In this document: one piece after another, positions 1-7,585 of the stretch
Layout: each line of letters opens with the position of its first letter
Numbering within the stretch: the stretch's first letter is position 1
Notes under the pieces: generated by a model
The model's input: the letters and a program-made list of their open reading frames with translations, nothing else
Told to the model about the DNA's origin: nothing
Databases searched by the model: none
Program-made: the position numbers and the translations under genes
Source: JBBDXA01 sp040902585
GTDB lineage: Bacteria; Planctomycetota; Phycisphaerae; Phycisphaerales; Phycisphaeraceae
NCBI GenBank assembly: GCA_040902585.1
Contig: JBBDXA010000138.1
Span: 1-26,443, forward strand
DNA: 26,443 nt
Direction: 5' to 3'

Positions 1-28
1 CCCCCCCCCCGACCGCTAACCTTTTGAG

Positions 29-841
29 ATGACCTTGAACCTCCCCGGCACCACCCACGTCCACCCCGTCGAAGACCTCTTCGACGAACTCGCCCTTGCG
101 CTCGCCGCGGCCGCGAGTGAGGCTGTGAAATCGCGCGGCGTCTTCCACATCGCGCTCTCCGGCGGGTCCACGCCCGAGCCGTTCTACCAGAGCCTGGTCA
201 TCGACCCGCGCTGGCGCACGATTCCGTGGGAGAGGACGCATCTGTGGATCGTCGATGAACGCTGCGTGCCTGAGTCGCACGAGAAGTCCAACTGGAAAAT
301 GATCCGCGCGGCCCTGACCGATCACCTGCCCATGAAGAGCCGGCAACTGCATCCGATGCCGGTGATGTTGCCTGATGCGGCGGCGGCATACGAAGAGGAA
401 CTGACGCGCGTGTACGAATCGCATGAGGCCAGCGCCGCGAGCCGTGACGTGTCGTCACGGATAGCCGACCAGTTCGCAGGCTCCGCGACACCTCGGCTCG
501 ACTTCGTCCTGCTGGGCATGGGCGATGATGCCCACACCGCGAGCCTGTTTCCCGGCTCGCCCGCGCTGAATGAGAACGCGAAGCTGATCGCCTCGAACGA
601 TGGCCCGCTGGTCGTGCCTCCGCCGCGGGTGACGATGACGTATTCGCTTTTGAACGCGGCGCGGTATCTGGCGGTGCTCTGTGTCGGTGCGAAGAAGCTG
701 GCGATGCTGACGCGCGTGTCGGAACAGATGAAGACGGGCGGCCCGGACATTGCGAACCTGCCGATCACGGGCATCGCGCCGACGGCCGGCGAGCTGGCCT
801 GGTACCTCACCCCCGCTGCTGCGGGAGCACCATCCCGATAG
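29..841 (+). CDS. pgl: 6-phosphogluconolactonase
   Basis: Hydrolyses 6-phosphogluconolactone to 6-phosphogluconate, the second step of the oxidative pentose phosphate pathway, in the cytoplasm. The 270-residue product has the usual length and motifs of the family: SGGSTP at residues 44-49, DERCVP at 76-81 and GMGDDAHTASLFPG at 163-176. The last of these is usually seen as GxGxDGHTASLFPG, so an Ala replaces a Gly here. The ATG at 29 gives a natural N-terminus; upstream sequence is too short to judge the ribosome binding site or operon context. The last five codons (Gly-Ala-Pro-Ser-Arg) and the TAG stop lie almost wholly in a 25-bp palindromic repeat, so the native C-terminus may have been altered by that element. 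Family assignment is firm. Confidence 0.95.
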   Translation: MTLNLPGTTHVHPVEDLFDELALALAAAASEAVKSRGVFHIALSGGSTPEPFYQSLVIDPRWRTIPWERTHLWIVDERCVPESHEKSNWKMIRAALTDHLPMKSRQLHPMPVMLPDAAAAYEEELTRVYESHEASAASRDVSSRIADQFAGSATPRLDFVLLGMGDDAHTASLFPGSPALNENAKLIASNDGPLVVPPPRVTMTYSLLNAARYLAVLCVGAKKLAMLTRVSEQMKTGGPDIANLPITGIAPTAGELAWYLTPAAAGAPSR

Positions 842-850
842 GGTGGTGCT
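826..850 (+). repeat. 25-bp palindromic repeat, copy 1, overlapping pgl stop
   Basis: The arms AGCACCATCCC and GGGTGGTGCT surround a short GATA-type centre and pair almost perfectly. The same 25-bp element occurs inverted at 925-949 and again at 26386-26410. The upstream CGGGA at 822-826 can pair instead with TCCCG at 833-837, so two mutually exclusive hairpins are possible. The element supplies the TAG stop of pgl. Confidence 0.85.
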
Positions 851-924
851 AATGGCGAGCGGTCATCTGTTACTGCCGTCGCGCCAGTTGCGACAAGTTC
901 GATTTCACTGATTCGTTCGCTCTC

Positions 925-949
925 AGCACCACCCTGTCGGGATAGTGCT
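925..949 (-). repeat. 25-bp palindromic repeat, copy 2, inverted
   Basis: The reverse complement matches copy 1 at 23 of 25 positions by eye (one change in an arm, one in the loop). Together with the copy at 826-850, 74 bases away, it forms an inverted pair between pgl and the SGNH hydrolase gene, like the paired REP/BIME arrangements known from other bacteria. The RNA could fold both as small hairpins and as one long stem. Confidence 0.8.
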
Positions 950-962
950 CAAGGACACGCCG

Positions 963-1733
963 ATGCGAGCATTTATCTTGTTCATATTCACATCGCTCGC
1001 CTTCGCCGCGCCAGCCTCGGCTCAAGCGGACAAAGACACCGGCCCGATCCGCATTCTCTTCATCGGCAACAGCTACACCAGCTTCAACAACCTGCCCGCG
1101 ATCGTGCAGTCGCTCGCCACGGCCGCGAAGGAAAAGCGGGCGTTCGAGTTTGAAATGGTCACGCCCGGCGGCTGCACGTGGCAGCGGCACTTCGATGACG
1201 AACGCATCGACAGCGTCAAGAAGATCAAGGAGAAGAGGTGGGACTACATCGTGCTCCAGGAGCAGAGCCAGATGCCGTTCATGTATCCGAAGGATGCCCA
1301 CAAATACGGCGTGCTGCTGGGCAAGCTCGCGCAGGAACACGGCGCGGTGCCGCTCATTTATATGACCTGGGCCCGCGAGAAGGAGCCGGAGAAGCAGAGC
1401 AAGATTACCGAGACCTATCTGAAAGTCGCCGATGAACTGAAGGCGCCGTGCGCTCCGGCAGGCACGGCATGGGAAGTAGCCCGCAAGGAGCGCCCCGCGC
1501 TGAAGCTTTACAACAAGGACGGCAGCCACCCGTCACCCAGCGGCTCCTTCCTCACGGCCTGCGTCTTCTACGCGACGATCTACGACCGCTCGCCGCAGGG
1601 CCTGACCGGCAAGCACCTGTGGAAGAACGAAGGCAAGACGTACCTGCTGTGCGACGTGCCGGACGTGGAGGCGGGGTTTCTGGAGAAGGTTGCGTGGGAA
1701 GCAGTTAAGGCGGAGAAGGAGAGGAAGAAGTGA
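963..1733 (+). CDS. Exported SGNH/GDSL-type hydrolase
   Basis: Predicted secreted or periplasmic esterase/lipase-like hydrolase of the SGNH superfamily, 256 residues; the substrate is unknown. Residues 1-20 form a signal peptide (hydrophobic core, then APASAQA). The block I nucleophile is in FIGNSYTS (Ser37; GNS instead of GDS), a middle block is VLQEQSQ, and the catalytic Asp-x-x-His is in DGSHPSPSG (Asp186, His189). The ATG at 963 is preferred over the in-frame GTG at 945 because AAGGA at 951-955 sits 7 bases upstream, and because the GTG lies inside the palindromic repeat. The stop is the first copy junction of an 8-bp tandem repeat. Similar small SGNH proteins are common in planctomycetes near sulfatases and glycosidases, where they may deacylate polysaccharides; that role is inference. 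Confidence 0.85.
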   Translation: MRAFILFIFTSLAFAAPASAQADKDTGPIRILFIGNSYTSFNNLPAIVQSLATAAKEKRAFEFEMVTPGGCTWQRHFDDERIDSVKKIKEKRWDYIVLQEQSQMPFMYPKDAHKYGVLLGKLAQEHGAVPLIYMTWAREKEPEKQSKITETYLKVADELKAPCAPAGTAWEVARKERPALKLYNKDGSHPSPSGSFLTACVFYATIYDRSPQGLTGKHLWKNEGKTYLLCDVPDVEAGFLEKVAWEAVKAEKERKK

Positions 1734-1768
1734 CGGCGTGAGAGAGTGACGGAGTGACGAAGTGACGT
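1729..1768 (+). repeat. 8-bp tandem repeat, five units
   Basis: Five consecutive 8-base units: AGTGACGG, CGTGAGAG, AGTGACGG, AGTGACGA, AGTGACGT. The array starts at the last codon and stop (AAG TGA) of the SGNH hydrolase gene and runs into the gap before the convergent small gene. Each unit carries a TGA; because 8 is not a multiple of 3, the array places stops in all three forward frames. Confidence 0.75.
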
Positions 1769-1782
1769 AGCAATCGGATCGT

Positions 1783-2145
1783 TCACTTCATTACGGATAG
1801 CTGCTCAACCGCATCGGCAATCAGTTCCTTCATCGACTCGGGCATGCGATCCTGCCATCGCTCCTTCAGGGCGCTGGCGTGTTTTTCAACGAGTACTTCG
1901 GCGCGGTCGATACCCAGCGCCTTTTCCGCCGCGTCCAGATCGCCCAGGTTTTTCAGGGCGAACCACACCGCCTGAAGCATGATCACATCGGCGACTGACT
2001 CGCGCATGCGCTGACCATCACCATCCGTCGGCAGAGCGATCGCGCTGCGGGCGAAGTCCAGCCAGCGACCCAGAAGCACCGCCCAGGTCAATCGCTCCGG
2101 ATGCAGCGGCGGGGCGTCAGAGGGGTCTAAGTCAGCGTCGCTCAT
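1783..2145 (-). CDS. Small uncharacterised protein
   Basis: I do not recognise this 120-residue product. It is acidic and helical-looking, without signal peptide, membrane segment or cysteine pairs. The N-terminus (MSDADLDPSDAPPLHP) is Asp/Pro-rich; the rest (WAVLLGRWLDFARSAIALP, then ADVIMLQAVWFALKNLG) resembles a small soluble helical bundle, suggesting a cytoplasmic binding or adaptor protein. The open frame continues upstream through the sulfatase promoter, but the ATG at 2145 is preferred because longer starts would run into the divergent sulfatase gene. It is divergent from the sulfatase with 69 bases between the two starts, so the two may share a control region. It converges on the SGNH hydrolase gene. 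Coding status is likely from amino-acid composition; function is unknown. Confidence 0.7.
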   Translation of the reverse strand: MSDADLDPSDAPPLHPERLTWAVLLGRWLDFARSAIALPTDGDGQRMRESVADVIMLQAVWFALKNLGDLDAAEKALGIDRAEVLVEKHASALKERWQDRMPESMKELIADAVEQLSVMK

Positions 2146-2214
2146 GCGATGAGTGTAGCGGGCGGGCAGTATCATGGGCGCTGGCGCACACCGCGCTCCT
2201 TCTGGAGAATCACC

Positions 2215-3663
2215 ATGTTTCGCCTGATCGTTCGTCCTCTCGTTTACCTCTTCGCGCTTGCGATCTTTCTCTCGAATCTCACCGCATCGCCCGCGCTCGC
2301 TGCCGATGCGAAGAAGCCCAACGTGCTCTTCATCGCCGTGGATGATCTGAACGACTGGATCAACGTCATGGGCGGCAGCCCCACGCCGATCAAGACGCCC
2401 AACTTCGATCGTCTCGCCGCGCGGGGCATGCTGTTTACCAATGCCCAGTGTGCCGCCCCCGCATGCAATCCTTCGCGGGCCGCCCTGATGACGGGCCTGC
2501 GTCCATCCTCCACCGGCGTGTATCACAACGATCAACCCTGGCGGCCCGCGATGCCCAAGGCTGTCACGCTCTCGCAGCATTTCATGTCGCAGGGCTACAC
2601 CGCGCTGGGCGCGGGCAAGATTTTTCACGGCGGGTTCGACGATGACGCCTCATGGAACGATTACTTCAAGAAGGGCGGCGACCCGAAGCCGAAGGTCGCC
2701 TCGGTCAGCGGCCTGAAGAAAGGACACTTCGACTGGGGGCCTGTCGATGCGAACGACGAGGACATGAATGATTATCGCGTCGTGTCATGGTGCATCGAGC
2801 AGCTTCAGAAGCCGCGGGAAAAGCCGTTGTTTCTGGCGTGCGGCATTTTCCGGCCACATCTGCCGTGGTATGTGCCGCAGAAGTATTTTGACATGTACCC
2901 GCTGGCGAAGATCAGGGTGCCGAACGTGCCGGCGGGTGATTTGAAGGATGTGCCGGCGGCGGGTGTGAAGATCGCCAGGCCGGAAGGCGATCACGCGGCC
3001 GTGACGCAGAACGATCAATGGAAGCAGGCGGTGCAGGGCTATCTCGCGAGCATCACATTTGCGGACGCCCAGCTCGGCCGCCTCCTCGAAGCTCTCGACA
3101 AGAGCCCCGCGAAGGACAACACCATCATCGTTCTATGGGGCGACCACGGGTGGCATCTGGGTGAGAAGGAACACTGGCGCAAGTTCACCCTCTGGGAGGA
3201 GGCGGCCCGCGTGCCGATGATGATCGTCGCGCCCGGCGTGACGAAGGCGGGCGCGAAATGCGACAAGCCGGTGAATCTCATTGATCTCTATCCGACGCTG
3301 ATCGAACTGTGCAGCCTCGACGCGCGCCAGGAACTGGAAGGCGTCAGTATCGTGCCGCTATTGAAGGATGCGGAGGCGAAGTGGGATCGCCCTTCGCTCA
3401 CGACCCACGGACGAAGCAACCACGCGCTGCGAAGTGAACAGTGGCGATACATCCGTTACGCTGACGGCAGCGAAGAGCTTTACGATCACGACAGCGATCC
3501 GAACGAGTGGAAAAACCTGGCGGGTGATTCGCAGTATTCGGCGGTGAAGGCGGACCTGGCGAAGTGGTTGCCACAGAAGAATGTGCCCGATGCGCCCAAG
3601 CGGGGCGGTGGGGGTGAAGAGGATACGCCGAAGAAGAAGGGGAAGAACAAGGCGAAGGAGTGA
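2215..3663 (+). CDS. Exported sulfatase (iduronate-2-sulfatase-like)
   Basis: Hydrolyses a sulfate ester, probably on a sulfated polysaccharide, outside the cytoplasm. The product is 482 residues. Residues 1-30 are a signal peptide ending ASPALAA. NVLFIAVDDLN supplies the N-terminal metal-binding Asp pair (Asp43, Asp44). CNPSRAALMTG contains Cys84 in the C-x-P-S-R context that is converted to formylglycine by a maturation enzyme, which is not encoded here. WGDHGWHLGEKEHW gives Asp310 and His311 as further metal ligands. The VDDLN start and GVYHN region resemble iduronate-2-sulfatase-type enzymes; exact specificity cannot be read. The C-terminal tail is low-complexity, rich in Gly, Lys and Glu. 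GGAG at 2204-2207, 7 bases from the ATG, decides this start over an earlier ATG at 2149. Its 3' end is only 12 bases from the convergent lipoprotein gene. Confidence 0.93.
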   Translation: MFRLIVRPLVYLFALAIFLSNLTASPALAADAKKPNVLFIAVDDLNDWINVMGGSPTPIKTPNFDRLAARGMLFTNAQCAAPACNPSRAALMTGLRPSSTGVYHNDQPWRPAMPKAVTLSQHFMSQGYTALGAGKIFHGGFDDDASWNDYFKKGGDPKPKVASVSGLKKGHFDWGPVDANDEDMNDYRVVSWCIEQLQKPREKPLFLACGIFRPHLPWYVPQKYFDMYPLAKIRVPNVPAGDLKDVPAAGVKIARPEGDHAAVTQNDQWKQAVQGYLASITFADAQLGRLLEALDKSPAKDNTIIVLWGDHGWHLGEKEHWRKFTLWEEAARVPMMIVAPGVTKAGAKCDKPVNLIDLYPTLIELCSLDARQELEGVSIVPLLKDAEAKWDRPSLTTHGRSNHALRSEQWRYIRYADGSEELYDHDSDPNEWKNLAGDSQYSAVKADLAKWLPQKNVPDAPKRGGGGEEDTPKKKGKNKAKE

Positions 3664-3675
3664 TCAAAGGCAAAT

Positions 3676-4461
3676 TCACTTGCTCCGCTCTCGCACCCAT
3701 TGCTTGTCGGTCACGGAATACCATAGCGAGCGATCGACGGTCTGATGCGTAGCCTTTTCTTCGGCGGCAAGACACTGCTTGCGGGCCTGCTCGACGGCAG
3801 GCCGCGCCGCATCTTCGACCTTCGGATCATGATGCGATCGCGGAACGGGTAGCAGAAGTGTGGTGGCCCGCGCGAAGTAACCGGATCCATGAGCGATCGG
3901 AATGATCACTTGTTCATCGGGGCCCGGAACGATCAACGTTTCACCCTCGGCAGGCAGGCGAAAGCCTGTGGGGGCTACAGGCGGAATCTTCGTTTCACCG
4001 TTGCCGGTACGACGATGCGTTGTGACTGAAATACGCACCGTCGCCTCAAATGGATGGCTGATCATCCCGGTTCGCCGGAATGTGATCGGTTCCGTCAGTT
4101 TGTAGGACATCCACTCGGTGCAGGCTCTTGCGGAATAGATCGGCGACTCGACATAGGTGTAATCCTTCCCGTCGGCGGTGACAAAGAGCGTGTAGTCGTA
4201 GTCGGCAATCTTCACCTCTTCCATCACGATTCGCTCGCGTCCCGCCTCGCCCAGCGGGCGCGCTTCAGCAAGCCAGGAGTCAAGCTGCGGACGAAGAGAT
4301 GCTTCAAGAATCGCGACTTCCTCTTGCTCACGCTGGAGCAGGTCGTCGAGGTTGAGTGGGGGCCGTTGAGCGCAGGCGGTCAGCGATGCTATAAGAAGTG
4401 AAAACAGTCCAATGCACGCCTTGGACCGACGCGCCTTGGCGGCAGCGACAAGTGTCTTCAT
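3676..4461 (-). CDS. Putative lipoprotein of unknown function
   Basis: A 261-residue product from the ATG at 4461. The N-terminus has a basic n-region, a hydrophobic stretch (IGLFSLLIASLTAC) and a lipobox ending in Cys30, so it should be lipidated and anchored to a membrane facing the periplasm. After the Cys comes a charged helical region (LDDLLQREQEEVAILEASL), then a mixed alpha/beta part with YDYTLFVTADGKDYTYVES and a strand-rich segment; I recognise no family. An in-frame ATG at 4548 would add 29 residues; neither start has a clear ribosome binding site, and the shorter form places the lipobox where expected. It converges on the sulfatase and is divergent from the histidine kinase. Coding is likely; function is unknown. 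Confidence 0.75.
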   Translation of the reverse strand: MKTLVAAAKARRSKACIGLFSLLIASLTACAQRPPLNLDDLLQREQEEVAILEASLRPQLDSWLAEARPLGEAGRERIVMEEVKIADYDYTLFVTADGKDYTYVESPIYSARACTEWMSYKLTEPITFRRTGMISHPFEATVRISVTTHRRTGNGETKIPPVAPTGFRLPAEGETLIVPGPDEQVIIPIAHGSGYFARATTLLLPVPRSHHDPKVEDAARPAVEQARKQCLAAEEKATHQTVDRSLWYSVTDKQWVRERSK

Positions 4462-4690
4462 CCCGTTGCGGTCGATCTTTTCTGCTATCGTCTTGAGACG
4501 TGCGATCTCGTTTGGCGGGAGCTGTTTTATGGAGTGGCGCACTCGCATGATCAGAAGCTTAGCAACACGGCTCCTGCGATGTCAACAATCTTGCCTATGT
4601 GGCTCTCTAACACTGCGGGAATAGATTGCCGTTTGTCTTCGGCCATGTCGGAGGAAGTCCATCGCGAGTTGGACTAACATCCACGTCCGA

Positions 4691-5599
4691 ATGCTCTTCA
4701 CCTTCTGGACAGGTCTGGCCGCCGGCGTGTTGCTCACCATTCCGCTTATCGTCATCGCCATGCGGCGAACGGAGCGAAGGGTGCGGCAGCTCGAGCAGCG
4801 CGCCAGCACCGCCGAACGCCTCGCGGAACTGGGCACGCTCACCGGCGGTCTTGCTCACGAGATCAAGAATCCGCTTTCGAGCGTGAACCTGAATGTGCAA
4901 CTCCTTCAGGAAGATTTGGCGGAGCTTTCGAAGGACGCGGGCCGGCAGCTTGGCACATCGGAGAATCCCGCGGGCCTGACGCAGATGCAGGAGAAGCTGG
5001 GGCGGATACGTCGGCGGTTCGAATCGCTGTCGCGCGAAGTGCAACGCGTGCGTGACATCCTTGAAGACTTTCTGCGCTTCGCCGGGCGATTGAAGCTCGA
5101 CCTTCAGCCGACCAATCTGGTGGCTCTGGTGGATGAGCTGGTGGACTTCTTTACGCCCCAGGCGCAGGCGATGGGCATCACCATTCGAACGCAACACGCG
5201 GCCGGCGAACTGACCGCCCCAGCGGATGCGGCGCTTCTGAAACAGTCATTGCTCAATCTCATGCTCAACGCGTGTCAGGCGATGGCGCAGGCGCGCGACA
5301 AGAGCGACGCGGGGTCAACGGGGGCAAGCTGTGACCTGATCGTTCGCACGGGTCAGCGCGAGACGCCGGAGGGCGAACTGGCGGAGATTCACGTTACTGA
5401 CACAGGGCCTGGCATTTCACCTGAGCATCTGGCGAAGATTTTTCAACCATACTTTTCGACCAAGAAGACAGGCACGGGGCTGGGCCTGCCCACGACGCGG
5501 CGCATCGTGCAGGAGCATGGCGGGACGATTGAAGTGCATAGCGAGATCGGGAAGGGGAGTGATTTTGTGATTGCGTTGCCGAGGAGCGCATCGCCGTAA
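4691..5599 (+). CDS. Membrane-anchored sensor histidine kinase (NtrB-like core)
   Basis: An ATP-dependent autokinase of a two-component system, 302 residues. One N-terminal membrane segment (about residues 4-24) is followed by a short coiled-coil linker (RRTERRVRQLEQRASTAERL) and the H-box GLAHEIKNPLSSVNLN with phospho-accepting His56. The catalytic domain shows the N-box NLMLNACQA, G1 DTGPGI, F-box FQPYFSTK and G2 GTGLGLPTTRR. There is no periplasmic sensor or PAS domain, so signal input must come through the membrane segment, the coiled coil or a partner. No response regulator lies nearby, so it is an orphan in this window. No convincing ribosome binding site precedes the ATG. The gene ends 6 bases before the convergent zinc-ribbon remnant. 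Confidence 0.92.
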   Translation: MLFTFWTGLAAGVLLTIPLIVIAMRRTERRVRQLEQRASTAERLAELGTLTGGLAHEIKNPLSSVNLNVQLLQEDLAELSKDAGRQLGTSENPAGLTQMQEKLGRIRRRFESLSREVQRVRDILEDFLRFAGRLKLDLQPTNLVALVDELVDFFTPQAQAMGITIRTQHAAGELTAPADAALLKQSLLNLMLNACQAMAQARDKSDAGSTGASCDLIVRTGQRETPEGELAEIHVTDTGPGISPEHLAKIFQPYFSTKKTGTGLGLPTTRRIVQEHGGTIEVHSEIGKGSDFVIALPRSASP

Positions 5600-5605
5600 T
5601 GACGC

Positions 5606-5842
5606 TCATGCCGTTGTCGACTTGTGGCCGTGGTTCCGTTCTATGCAATCGGAAAGATCGGAAGCTGTGAATCGGTATCGCCCATCAAAGTGAAGTTCGC
5701 GCTTACAGACGGGGCAATCCAGGGAGTAGGCAGGAACACGGTCCCAGATGATTCGCGTTCCGCGCCCGACGCGAAAGCGGATGAAGTACCTGCTCGGCCT
5801 TACCGCTTCGACTGGTTCAATGACGCCGCGGCAATATGGACA
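5606..5842 (-). pseudogene. Zinc-ribbon continuation of the upstream membrane ORF, after an in-frame TGA
   Basis: Directly after the TGA at 5845-5843, the same frame stays open for 78 codons to a stop at 5608-5606. It begins CPYCRGVIEPVEAV and later has LDCPVCKREL, two Cys-x2-Cys knuckles about 38 residues apart, as in a zinc ribbon. It has no plausible start codon or ribosome binding site of its own near the knuckle. Together with the 55-residue upstream part it makes a sensible 134-residue membrane plus zinc-ribbon protein, so I read it as the broken 3' half of one gene. A sequencing error (TGG read as TGA would give Trp) is equally possible. The antisense frame on the plus strand has no recognisable features. 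Confidence 0.5.
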
Positions 5843-6010
5843 TCACTGTCCGCAGATGCCGTGCGCCGCCTTTGCGCATGCACGTTTCTCACCCCATATG
5901 TATAGCGGTGCCGCAATCAAATAGAACGGAATGCACAAGGTGAAGACAGCAATATCGATCACCCTGTAAAGGAGACTCGGCCTGCCCGCGACATCCTGAT
6001 AGACCTTCAT
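5843..6010 (-). CDS. Small membrane protein, N-terminal part of an interrupted gene
   Basis: The ATG at 6010 opens 55 codons ending in TGA. The product has a hydrophobic segment (IDIAVFTLCIPFYLIAAPLYIW, about residues 18-39), then a basic, Cys-containing tail (EKRACAKAAHGICGQ). The start is 4 bases after the stop of the 390-residue exported protein gene, in the same direction, so the two are probably co-transcribed. The frame continues after the TGA into a zinc ribbon, so the 55-residue form is probably a truncation. No known family is recognised. The ribosome binding site is weak (GAAGTGA), consistent with translational coupling. Confidence 0.5.
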   Translation of the reverse strand: MKVYQDVAGRPSLLYRVIDIAVFTLCIPFYLIAAPLYIWGEKRACAKAAHGICGQ

Positions 6011-6014
6011 AGAT

Positions 6015-7187
6015 TCACTTCGGCTGCACGCGCACCTTCACATCGTACTTACCCGGGAACGCCTGGGTGGCGTAGCTCGGGTTCATGCCGATCGCGAGGT
6101 AGAGGTAGCCTGCCTTCTTGGCGACGAAGGAGTGCTTGGAGCCGACCTTGAAGATCTGGCCGCTGTCGCCGACTTTGCCGACGAGCAGGCCGGCGGGCAT
6201 CTGGTTGCCAAGATACCAGCCGTAGTTCGGGCTGCCGTCGGGCGTGCTCATGGCGTTGCTGCCCCAGGGCGTCATGGTGATGGTGCCATCGGCGGTGAGG
6301 CTGACGCGGTCGCCCACTTCGAGTTTGATGCGGGTGTTCTTGAAGTTGCGCTGGGCGATGTTGGAGCCGTCCACCGCGATGGATTTCTTCAAGTCTTCCT
6401 TGGACATCTGCATGCGCTCAGCCCGCTTCACATCGGCAAGCTGCACGGTCAGCTCGCCGAACTTGCTGCCGATGGTGAAGTTCTTCTGAACGATGGTGCC
6501 CACGACGGTGAAGTCGGTGGTGACGATGGTGTCCTGCTTGATCCATTCCTTCGGGCCGCCTTCATCGCCCCATTCATCCTCATCGAGGCCGGCCTCTTCG
6601 ATGCCTTCGAGCAGTTGCTTGAGGCGGCGAACGCGCTCGGCATCGGTCTCATCCTTCAGGCGATTTTCGAGCAGGCGACGAATCTGGCTGCCCATCGCGG
6701 CCAGGGCTTTCTGTGAACCTTCGCGTTCGTTGAAATCAGCCGAGCCCAGCGCGGTGATCTGGTCATCGATCTTCTTAGCCAGGTTGGGGAAGCTGTCCAG
6801 GCCGGGGCGGAAGCTGAGAATGTTGGCGATGGGGATGGTTAGCTTGCCGAAGGAGGTATCGACGACGATGTCCTTGATGGAAAGCTTGCCGGTCATGATC
6901 GAGCCGTCTTGAAGGTGAAGGCGAATGATCTCCGGATCAATCGGCTCAGCCGGCACGCGCACGGGCTCTTCTTCTTCCTTGGGTTCCTTGGGTTCCTCGG
7001 CCTTGCCCTTGTCTTCTTTCTTGGGTGCCTCTTCGGCCACGTCTTCAGCAACGGCCTGGATGGCTCGGACACGCCCCTGCACCTGCTTTCCGTTGTCGAT
7101 CTGGATTTCAATGAGGTCTTCGGCGAATGCCGAAACGGTGAGAAGCACGACAATCAGGCTCACCATACACGCGCGGACAATGGACAT
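6015..7187 (-). CDS. Exported protein with HEAT-like module and PA-IL-like C-terminal domain
   Basis: A 390-residue secreted or periplasmic protein of unknown role. Residues 1-22 are a signal peptide (VSLIVVLLTVSAFAE). An acidic, Lys/Glu/Pro-rich linker spans about 45-80. A small beta segment at about 84-127 (LHLQDGSIMTGKLSIKDIVV) looks Sm-like. A HEAT-like helical module at about 133-199 contains LGSADFNEREGSQKALAAMG. The C-terminal part, about 288-390 (VGDRVSLTADGTI, GWYLGNQMPAGLLVGKVGD, AGYLYLAIGMNPS), resembles the PA-IL/LecA-type galactose-binding fold, so carbohydrate binding is plausible but inferred. AAGGA lies 7 bases upstream of the ATG. It is divergent from the large propeller gene, which carries a similar HEAT-like motif, and is followed at once by the small membrane ORF. 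Confidence 0.8.
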   Translation of the reverse strand: MSIVRACMVSLIVVLLTVSAFAEDLIEIQIDNGKQVQGRVRAIQAVAEDVAEEAPKKEDKGKAEEPKEPKEEEEPVRVPAEPIDPEIIRLHLQDGSIMTGKLSIKDIVVDTSFGKLTIPIANILSFRPGLDSFPNLAKKIDDQITALGSADFNEREGSQKALAAMGSQIRRLLENRLKDETDAERVRRLKQLLEGIEEAGLDEDEWGDEGGPKEWIKQDTIVTTDFTVVGTIVQKNFTIGSKFGELTVQLADVKRAERMQMSKEDLKKSIAVDGSNIAQRNFKNTRIKLEVGDRVSLTADGTITMTPWGSNAMSTPDGSPNYGWYLGNQMPAGLLVGKVGDSGQIFKVGSKHSFVAKKAGYLYLAIGMNPSYATQAFPGKYDVKVRVQPK

Positions 7188-7585
7188 AGGTCTTTCCTTC
7201 GAGAATACAGGCCACCGCCGGACTCATCCGCCGGCAATAGGTGTGACGCTTCCACTTAGACGTATGGTAACGCAAGTTGATCGCGATTTGCCAATGCCTA
7301 AAGCTAACTTCTTGATGTTTTTTTCCTTGCAGGTGAATGGGCATTGAACCCTTCCAGCCGCGGATCGTCTTTATCATCGGCGAAACGCTGGTGAAAAGGA
7401 CATGCCTGCGTTGCCGGCGAGTCGATAACTGCTTCAGGCGGGTCGCCGGCTTGTGACGAAGTCGTTACCGGTCGAATTCCTTAAAATAGAATCGTTCGGC
7501 GTCTCGTTTGCGTTTAGAATGAACGGGACCCTTCACCCAAACGAGGGGCGATTCACTTTGGAAGTACCTTCGGCGAGGATCAGGC
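7188..7585. other. Divergent intergenic region
   Basis: 398 bases between two divergently transcribed exported-protein genes. It must hold promoters for both. I see no conserved small ORF, terminator or large inverted repeat. Short open frames here on both strands lack features of real proteins. It is AT-richer around 7300-7330 and 7475-7515 than the surrounding genes. Confidence 0.5.
7465..7492 (+). promoter_or_regulatory. Possible sigma70-type promoter for the propeller-HEAT gene
   Basis: TTACCG at 7465-7470 and TAGAAT at 7487-7492 are separated by 16 bases, about 94 bases upstream of the ATG at 7586. The -10 matches TATAAT at 4 of 6 positions. A second TAGAAT lies at about 7516-7521 without a good -35. 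The match is weak. Confidence 0.25.

Noticed and set aside
1..10. Run of ten C at the window start
   Set aside because: It lies at the edge, so neither its full length nor its context can be judged; it could be part of an upstream gene end.
5843..5845. Selenocysteine decoding of the in-frame TGA
   Set aside because: No clear bacterial SECIS-type hairpin was recognised just after the TGA, no selenocysteine genes are in view, and a pseudogene or base error is simpler.
5624..5905. 93-codon plus-strand open frame after the histidine kinase
   Set aside because: No features in its translation, and the opposite strand in the same place encodes a membrane helix and two Cys-x2-Cys knuckles, which is a better explanation.
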